Part shown: positions 1 to 5,324 of the stretch, in pieces
How positions within the stretch are numbered: position 1 is the stretch's first letter
How the letters are laid out: each line of letters starts with the position of its first letter
Assembly (NCBI GenBank): GCA_002425705.1
Contig: DIMT01000029.1
Span: forward strand, 27,821 to 37,746
Direction of reading: 5' to 3'
DNA length: 9,926 nt
Source: Firmicutes bacterium UBA5559
Lineage (GTDB): Bacteria; Bacillota; Clostridia; Peptostreptococcales; Anaerovoracaceae
The notes under the pieces: model-generated
What the model was told of the DNA's origin: nothing
Database searches by the model: none
Seen by the model: the letters and a program-made list of their open reading frames with translations, nothing else
Position numbers and translations under genes: made by a program

Positions 1-1601
1 ACCCGGGCTTTCCAGGCCCCTTCCGTTCCTTCCGTTATGCCCAGAATTTCATAAGAACTGAGGTTCAGCCTTAAAGCTTCCCATTCCTTTAAAAAATCAT
101 CAAACTCAGCCGGTCGGTCCTCCATGGGGGTAAGCAGATATACCTGGCTGGTCTTGTTTCGCTTCTCCCCCTCCAGATAAAGGGTCAGGGCATCCTTGGG
201 CGTCCTCCCGACCAGATCTTTTCCAGGTTCCCGTAGGGTTTTTTTAACCCGGTCCTGATAAAACAGGCTCATGGGGTCATACTGGTTGCTGGCATTCCAG
301 AGGATGTATTCTTCAATGCCCAGTTCGGCTCCAGCTATGATCTGATCCGATATAGCTTTGGCATCGTAGGGGATATATCCCCGGACCCAGGAAGCGGTAA
401 AGGCTTGATACCAGGGACGGATGATTCCCGGATTCTGCTGGGCAGCATTCCGCTCAATGGCTTCCAAAAGAGCATATCGGACCACTTCATAGGGATGCTG
501 GTCCGGCACCGTGAATCCATAGAGGTTTGGGCCGTAATGGCTGGGATAGATCATGGGGCAGATATATTCAACCTGGTTAGCAATAAGTCTCCAGGTCTGA
601 CCGATATCATCCGGCTTGTCGTCCCAAGAACGGGTGATGACACCGAACACGTCAGCGGAAAGATGGACCGGATAGGGCTCCAGCTCCTTTCGGGCAAATT
701 TCAGGAAATCTTCAATTCCCTGGTCCTTGTCCCGGCCTTCTCGCCCTGGGAATTCGGTAATCGGGTTATAATAGGCGGCACCTTCCGGGAAACGGACATA
801 ATCGTACTGGATCTCATCAAATCCCCGAAGGGCAGCTTCCTTTGAAACAGCCACCACATACTTCCAGACCTTCTCATCAAAGGGATTAACCCAGGCCACC
901 CCCCGTTTGTCCAGATAGACCCCTCCTGCTTTCAGCTGGATGGCGTGCTCCCCCCGAACCGAAGGGTAATAGGGATCCTTAAAGGCTACAATCCGGGCAA
1001 TGGTATAGATTCCCTTATCTTTCAGGTAGGCCATCAGTTTTTCCGGATCCTTGATGACGGTGGTCCAGTTGGATCCTATTTCATCTACATAAGGAATATC
1101 GCTTTCCCAGGCCACCAATCCATGGTCGTTCTTGATGTCGATTACCAGGGCATTGATCTCTGTGCTTTCACAGATTCCCAGAATTTTTTCCAGTTTATTG
1201 ATATCGGCCATCCGGCTTTCGTCCGCAGCTTTCCCCGACTGACCGCTGACAGCCCGGACATAATCGGCGTAATAGGCAATGTCTTCTTCTGAAAAGTTCA
1301 TTCCGGCCACATTGGCCGTCATATAAAGAGCCTTGGCGGTGACGGTTTTAGGCTCCGGATCCTGATCCAGTGACGGCAGAGGAACGTAAAAAGCTCCCAG
1401 CTCTTCCCTTCTTTCCAGTTCAAGCTGATCCCGTTCTGCCTGTAGCTCTTCTCGGGTCTTTTCCGGCTCAGGAGCTTCCGGACTTCCTCCTTTTCCGATT
1501 TCTGAACCTGCCGGGGAACCAGCGCTGATTCCGCAAGAGCTAAGCGCCATGACAACAATCAGCATCCCTGCCGCCAGCCATTTTCCTTTGCCAACAAACA
1601 T
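1..1601 (-). CDS. Lipoprotein putative glycoside hydrolase (DUF4015/PF13200 type), C-terminus beyond the left edge
   Basis: This frame stays open from ATG at 1599-1601 to the window edge, 533 complete codons with no stop. Residues 1-23 form a lipoprotein signal: a basic start, a hydrophobic stretch and lipobox LSSC, with Cys23 the likely lipidation site. A charged Glu/Arg-rich linker follows to about residue 88. A TIM-barrel-like region then runs from KALYMTANVAG (from residue 90) to about 445. It holds the family hallmark DEIQYDYVRFPEG (residues 262-274), an ADVFG strand with Asp317, PMIYPSHYG (349-357) and ILWNASN around Trp435. The rest, to residue 533, is a tail I cannot assign. DUF4015 proteins are annotated as putative glycoside hydrolases; their substrate is generally unknown. 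The protein should be anchored outside the cell and may act on cell-wall or surface polysaccharide. It lies 65 bp downstream of the deacetylase on the same strand. The family call is firm and the activity is inferred. Confidence 0.88.
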   Translation of the reverse strand, partial: MFVGKGKWLAAGMLIVVMALSSCGISAGSPAGSEIGKGGSPEAPEPEKTREELQAERDQLELERREELGAFYVPLPSLDQDPEPKTVTAKALYMTANVAGMNFSEEDIAYYADYVRAVSGQSGKAADESRMADINKLEKILGICESTEINALVIDIKNDHGLVAWESDIPYVDEIGSNWTTVIKDPEKLMAYLKDKGIYTIARIVAFKDPYYPSVRGEHAIQLKAGGVYLDKRGVAWVNPFDEKVWKYVVAVSKEAALRGFDEIQYDYVRFPEGAAYYNPITEFPGREGRDKDQGIEDFLKFARKELEPYPVHLSADVFGVITRSWDDKPDDIGQTWRLIANQVEYICPMIYPSHYGPNLYGFTVPDQHPYEVVRYALLEAIERNAAQQNPGIIRPWYQAFTASWVRGYIPYDAKAISDQIIAGAELGIEEYILWNASNQYDPMSLFYQDRVKKTLREPGKDLVGRTPKDALTLYLEGEKRNKTSQVYLLTPMEDRPAEFDDFLKEWEALRLNLSSYEILGITEGTEGAWKAR

Positions 1602-1607
1602 CCCAGT

Positions 1608-1612
1608 CTCCT
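1608..1612 (-). promoter_or_regulatory. Ribosome binding site for the putative glycoside hydrolase lipoprotein
   Basis: On the minus strand AAAGGAG sits 7 nt upstream of the ATG at 1601. This fixes the start and places the lipoprotein signal at the very N-terminus. No convincing promoter or terminator is visible in the 65-bp gap to the deacetylase gene, which supports co-transcription. Confidence 0.75.
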
Positions 1613-1666
1613 TTCGGTCTCTTAAAGCCAGCAGTTCGGAATCTTCCAACGCCAAACTTAACACCA

Positions 1667-2709
1667 TTAGTAGGTATAGATTTCTTTTTTAACATCTTCC
1701 ATGGACCGCAACCGATCTCGGTTGGCTTCCGGCACTGTCACCAGACCAGGCTGACCGTCGCTGACAAACCGTTCCTCTGGATGATTATCAAAGTACTCCA
1801 GATAATTGTAAAGTCCCACCTGATCCACTTTCGTTTCGCTGGCCCGGATTCTTGGGATGCCCGCCGGATCGAACCGATTGTCAAAGGGAGACCAGGCCGG
1901 ATGCCAGCCAACATTCAATACGGCCACATTGTGGTAAGGCTGCCCTTCGAAACTTCCTTCCAGCAGATAAGGGATCAGGGACTCATCCTTAGGCCGGCCT
2001 CCGTATGGAAGGGCCAACAGGTCAATTTGATAAGAGTCATCCCCGATCAGATTCTCCAGAAATACGGCCTGCCCCCCGATTTGTCGCTGAATCTCCTGCC
2101 CGTCGGTTTGCTGAGGTTGGCGTGTTCCAGGGTATGGTTCCCCACATCCATCCCTCGCTCCAGCAGGAATTGAATTTTCTGCTCCTCCGTGCCCTTTTGC
2201 TGAAACACTCCTGGGCCATTTAGAAAAAAGGTGGCTTCCAAGGGGAAGTCCGGATGGCTTTCATGAAAGGCCAAGAGAAGTCCGACCGCAGATCGGGGGT
2301 CAATTTCTCCACTGTCCAGATAACGGAAGTTGTTGCGGTTTCCGTCGTCAAAGGTAAGGACCACCGGTGTGAATCCCTGCTCCGTGTCAATGTATCCTTT
2401 AGCATAGTCCCGGAGGCTGATGGGCCGATAGCCCTTTTCATATAAGACCGTCATATCCCGTAAAAAGTTCTCCGGGGTTCGGACCCATTCCTTTTCTTCT
2501 TCCCCAATGTTGTGATACATCAAAATCATAATCCGCCCTGATTCGTCGGGCTTTAGGGACAAATCTACTTGGTCCCGGAGGTCCTGAGGCTCAACAGATT
2601 GATCCAGGGCTTCCGTCGTAAGCTCCGGAGCCTCTGCCGGGGATTCGTTTCCGCATCCAGCAAGGGTGGTCAACATAATGAGTAATGCAATCAATAGATT
2701 TTTTTTCAT
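1667..2709 (-). pseudogene. Lipoprotein polysaccharide deacetylase (NodB/CE4 type), frameshifted
   Basis: The N-terminal frame starts with ATG at 2709. It has a lipoprotein signal with lipobox LAGC (Cys19) and a low-complexity acidic linker. A NodB-type domain follows: LMYHNIG (63-69), TFDDG (119-123; catalytic-base and metal-binding Asp) and NHTLEH (191-196; metal-binding His pair). It then runs out of frame and stops at TGA 2047-2049. The rest of the domain continues in another frame to TAA at 1667-1669, including LPYGG and VGWHPAWSPF. Adding one A to the AAA run (plus-strand ttt, 2107-2109) joins the frames into a 347-residue protein reading HANLSKTDGQEIQ across the junction. Family members remove N- or O-acetyl groups from peptidoglycan or exopolysaccharide outside the cell. 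As written the product lacks its C-terminal third. The break may be a real recent mutation or a sequencing error in a homopolymer. The gene is 54 bp downstream of the GyrI-like gene. Confidence 0.85.
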
Positions 2710-2763
2710 AGCCTTTTCCCTGGTCCCTTAATTCCCTGAATCCATGTCAATCAATCCTCGAAT

Positions 2764-3384
2764 TTATAACTTTTCCACCTGAAACCGAAGAACGGTTTTC
2801 AGCTTTTCCGGCTCGGTTTTCCGAGGATCCGATAGATAGATCTCCCGATGAATATTAGATTTTCTCTGATAGCCCTGGTCCCGGCAATACTCTTCCATGG
2901 CAGCAAAGCTGGCCGGTTCCTCGTCATAGCTTCCCAGGTGGAGCATCTGACAGCACCAGCCTTCTTCGACGATTTCCATTCTCAGCTGATCCAGCCAGGG
3001 GTTTGGTTTTTTCTTTCGGGTTTGGGCCAAAAGCCGCTCAAAGAGAGCTTCTGTCAGATAATCGGGCTGCCGGATCATGATGGACCAGGCATAATTGTTT
3101 TTGTCGGTGGAAGGCTTTTCCTTGTCTACCAAGTCCCACACGCCCTCCAGGGGAAATACGGTGTATTCATATATTCCTTCGGGAACATCCGGGCTTTTGT
3201 AAATCATCTTTACCGTATAACTGAAGCTATAGAGGGCCCCAGTAGCTTCTGCAAAATCATCCCCGTTGGGATCCCCACTTCCATTTATAATCGCATATCG
3301 GATTGGCGGCACCTCCAGAAAAACCGGCTTATTTTTAGGCAGGTACAAATCCTTGAAATCTTTTTTATAATCCTGTTTCTTCAT
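2764..3384 (-). CDS. GyrI-like small-molecule-binding domain protein (COG4832 type)
   Basis: A soluble 206-residue protein with no signal peptide or membrane segment. The match is to stand-alone GyrI-like proteins: an N-terminal YAIINGSGDPNGDDF segment, then LYSFSYTVKMIYK, the PLEGVWDLV strand in the middle, AWSIMIRQPDYLT, and a C-terminal HREIYLSDPRKTEPEKLKT segment typical of the family. The fold is related to the ligand-binding half of BmrR-type and SbmC/GyrI proteins. Some stand-alone members, including a Listeria protein of this subgroup, have been reported as hydrolases of cyclopropane-containing genotoxins; others are simply binding proteins. There is no DNA-binding domain here, so it is not itself a MerR-type regulator. 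The start has AGGAG 6 nt upstream and a good promoter further up. It is the first gene of the minus-strand group leading to two envelope lipoproteins. The family is clear; the ligand is unknown. Confidence 0.85.
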   Translation of the reverse strand: MKKQDYKKDFKDLYLPKNKPVFLEVPPIRYAIINGSGDPNGDDFAEATGALYSFSYTVKMIYKSPDVPEGIYEYTVFPLEGVWDLVDKEKPSTDKNNYAWSIMIRQPDYLTEALFERLLAQTRKKKPNPWLDQLRMEIVEEGWCCQMLHLGSYDEEPASFAAMEEYCRDQGYQRKSNIHREIYLSDPRKTEPEKLKTVLRFQVEKL

Positions 3385-3449
3385 CCTGCTCTCCTGTTCT
3401 CTGATTCATCGGTGTTCCGAATCCAGCTATTGCTTGATGGACTACTTCC

Positions 3450-3478
3450 ATTATACATGTTTCCAAGGAGACTGGCAG
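3450..3478 (-). promoter_or_regulatory. Predicted sigma-A promoter for the GyrI-like/deacetylase/glycoside hydrolase group
   Basis: Read on the minus strand: -35 CTGCCA (3473-3478, 4 of 6 consensus), a 17-bp spacer and a perfect -10 TATAAT (3450-3455). The -10 lies about 65 bp upstream of the ATG at 3384, giving a leader of roughly 60 nt ending in a good AGGAG site. It is back-to-back with the plus-strand promoter; the two -35 boxes are about 50 bp apart. Confidence 0.65.
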
Positions 3479-3529
3479 TAGGATTTATCAGGTTTTTTTC
3501 TTCCAGTGTCATCCTTATTCGAAAATAGG

Positions 3530-3558
3530 TTGACTCAAAAGAAAATGGTTTATATGAT
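3530..3558 (+). promoter_or_regulatory. Predicted sigma-A promoter for the HD-GYP gene
   Basis: TTGACT at 3530-3535 (5 of 6), a 17-bp spacer and TATGAT at 3553-3558 (5 of 6). Transcription would start near 3565, leaving a leader of about 40 nt before the GTG start. That is too short to hold a c-di-GMP riboswitch. Nearby AT content is high. Confidence 0.75.
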
Positions 3559-3590
3559 AGAAGGAAAGACGTTTCTTTTAAGGTAACAGG

Positions 3591-3605
3591 AAGGAGCTGC
3601 ATGTG
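3591..3605 (+). promoter_or_regulatory. Ribosome binding site and GTG start of the HD-GYP gene
   Basis: AAGGAG at 3591-3596 is 6 nt before the GTG at 3603. An ATG at 3601 overlaps it but is followed at once by TGA (ATGTGA), so it cannot start the protein. GTG at 3603 is therefore the start supported by spacing and frame. Confidence 0.75.
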
Positions 3606-5324
3606 ACTCCAACACTAATCAAAAAAATGATAATTTCCTTTGCCATAATTATTGTCTGCACCATGACAATCATTGGCACGGTTACCTATGATAAAGCTAA
3701 AACTATTGTTTTTAACCAACTTTCCGAACAAAACAGCAGAACCGTATGGGCTGTCAATGAGTATTTTTTACACGCTTTTATGGAAGATATGGAGTATGTC
3801 GTTCAAAAATGGTCTGCTGACCCTCGTCTCCTCAGTTACCGAAATACCCCCGGGCAGCCTCGTATGGTCCATGACTACCCTCCAAATTTTGGGCCCATTT
3901 ACGATGCATGGAAAGGCTATGTAGAAGGCAATCCCGATATCGGATGGATGTACTTTGGCATTCAAGAAGATGGCTCAGCTTTTTTTGCTCCCCTGGACCC
4001 GACAATTCCTGAAACCTATGATGCTCGACAAAGGCCATGGTATGTCGGAGCTTCTGAAAATCCGGGAGAACTTTTCTGGACCAATCCCTATCAGGATGCG
4101 GGGGCTTCCGGCGAGATGCTGGTCACCGTTTCCAAAGTGGTGAAAGACCAGGATTATACGGTTGGTGTCGTGGCTTTAGATGTAAAGTTATCCAAGTTTT
4201 CGGATATGATGATGGAGCTGAGCATTGACAGGGGAGGATACCTGATGATCATCGGCGATAATGGCGATATCTATGCTCATCCATCACCATCCATGCTGAT
4301 GAAAAATATCTCCGGCAAAGACTGGATTCAGGCCATTCTTACAATGGATTCCGGCACGTTGACCTTTGACGAGGAAGGTCAGGAGTACATTGGTTCTTTT
4401 ATGACCGTCCAAAAAACCGGTTGGAAACTGATTTACGTAAATCCTATTGAAATGAAAGAAGTCGTTGGACAGGTCAAGTCCTGGATAGCCCTTGCAGTTC
4501 TTCTTGTCATTCTCGGGCTTCTGGCCTTAAGTTCTGCTGTCACTTTCATTATTCTCAAGCCCCTTCGTCAAATGATGAAAGCGATACAGGATGTTATTGC
4601 TGGTAATTATGAAGCCAGAATGATCGTAAAAACCAATGACGAACTGGGCCGGCTGGGAGAAACCTTTAATAAAATGCTGACCAATACCGGGGCTCTTATG
4701 AAAGAGCGTTCCAGTCATATTGAAGAGTTAACCCTCAAGAATGATGAAATCATGGCCAGCTATCGCAATACGGCAAAGGCCCTTGGAAATGCCATCGAAG
4801 CAAATGATCACTATGTACGGGGTCACTGTGACCGGGTAAGTTATTTTGCCATGAAACTTGCAGATAAACTCTGCCTGCCCCAAAACGACTTGGAAAATCT
4901 GGAATTTGCCAGTATGCTTCACGACATTGGCAAAATAGGGATTTCCGAAAGGATTCTAAACAAAACAAGCCAGCTGACCCCGGAGGAATTTGAGATCATC
5001 AAAAATCACCCAAGAATCGGCTATGATATTTTATCCGGTATTCCATTCCTTGAAGAATGCCGCATCATCCTATTGCAGCATCACGAGTGGGTTAACGGCG
5101 CAGGATATCCGGATGGTCTAATGGGCGCTCAAATCCATTATTCTGCCAAAATTTTGGGTATCGCAGATGCTTTTGATGCCATGACCAGTTCCAGACCCTA
5201 TCGAATCGATCCCATGCCAATAAAAGAGGCCTTAGCCGAACTGGATGCCGCAAAAGGAACCCAGTTTGACGAAAGCCTTACGAATATTTTTATAAAGATG
5301 ATTCAGGAAGAAGGGATAGGGTGA
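3603..5324 (+). CDS. Membrane dCACHE-HAMP-HD-GYP protein, predicted c-di-GMP phosphodiesterase
   Basis: A 573-residue protein. A first membrane helix (about 9-27) is followed by an extracellular double-Cache region (about 30-285) with the diagnostic YDARQRPWYVGA and WTNPYQDAGASGEMLVTVS segments. A second membrane helix spans about 294-318, then a HAMP linker (319-372) and a C-terminal HD-GYP domain (about 390-573). The domain keeps all metal ligands expected from structurally characterised HD-GYP proteins: E399, H408, H440-D441 (LHDIGKIG), H469, H493-H494 and D522. It also keeps the GYP motif at 501-503 and SRPYR. It is therefore predicted to hydrolyse cyclic di-GMP in the cytoplasm when a small ligand, often an amino or organic acid in this sensor class, binds outside. 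It has its own promoter. Its last 35 bp overlap the end of the convergent chemoreceptor gene. It appears richer in A+T than the minus-strand genes to its left. Domain calls are firm; ligand and nucleotide specificity are inferred. Confidence 0.93.
   Translation: MTPTLIKKMIISFAIIIVCTMTIIGTVTYDKAKTIVFNQLSEQNSRTVWAVNEYFLHAFMEDMEYVVQKWSADPRLLSYRNTPGQPRMVHDYPPNFGPIYDAWKGYVEGNPDIGWMYFGIQEDGSAFFAPLDPTIPETYDARQRPWYVGASENPGELFWTNPYQDAGASGEMLVTVSKVVKDQDYTVGVVALDVKLSKFSDMMMELSIDRGGYLMIIGDNGDIYAHPSPSMLMKNISGKDWIQAILTMDSGTLTFDEEGQEYIGSFMTVQKTGWKLIYVNPIEMKEVVGQVKSWIALAVLLVILGLLALSSAVTFIILKPLRQMMKAIQDVIAGNYEARMIVKTNDELGRLGETFNKMLTNTGALMKERSSHIEELTLKNDEIMASYRNTAKALGNAIEANDHYVRGHCDRVSYFAMKLADKLCLPQNDLENLEFASMLHDIGKIGISERILNKTSQLTPEEFEIIKNHPRIGYDILSGIPFLEECRIILLQHHEWVNGAGYPDGLMGAQIHYSAKILGIADAFDAMTSSRPYRIDPMPIKEALAELDAAKGTQFDESLTNIFIKMIQEEGIG

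Noticed and set aside
405..1292. Plus-strand open frames of 146 and 115 codons
   Set aside because: They are opposite the continuous DUF4015 frame, which carries the family motifs.
2095..2115. Programmed -1 ribosomal frameshift to explain the split deacetylase
   Set aside because: The site lacks a classic X-XXY-YYZ slippery heptamer and I saw no obvious downstream structure; a simple base deletion is a better explanation.
2848..3528. Plus-strand open frame of 226 codons opposite the GyrI-like gene
   Set aside because: The minus strand encodes a recognisable family with a ribosome binding site and promoter; the plus-strand frame looks like nothing known and has no ribosome binding site that I can see.
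3381..3602. Minus-strand 73-codon frame in the divergent intergenic region
   Set aside because: It covers both predicted promoters, has no recognisable sequence, and would overlap the start of the GyrI-like gene.
3559..3602. Possible riboswitch in the HD-GYP leader
   Set aside because: The predicted leader is only about 40 nt, too short for c-di-GMP or other known aptamers, and shows just a trivial hairpin.
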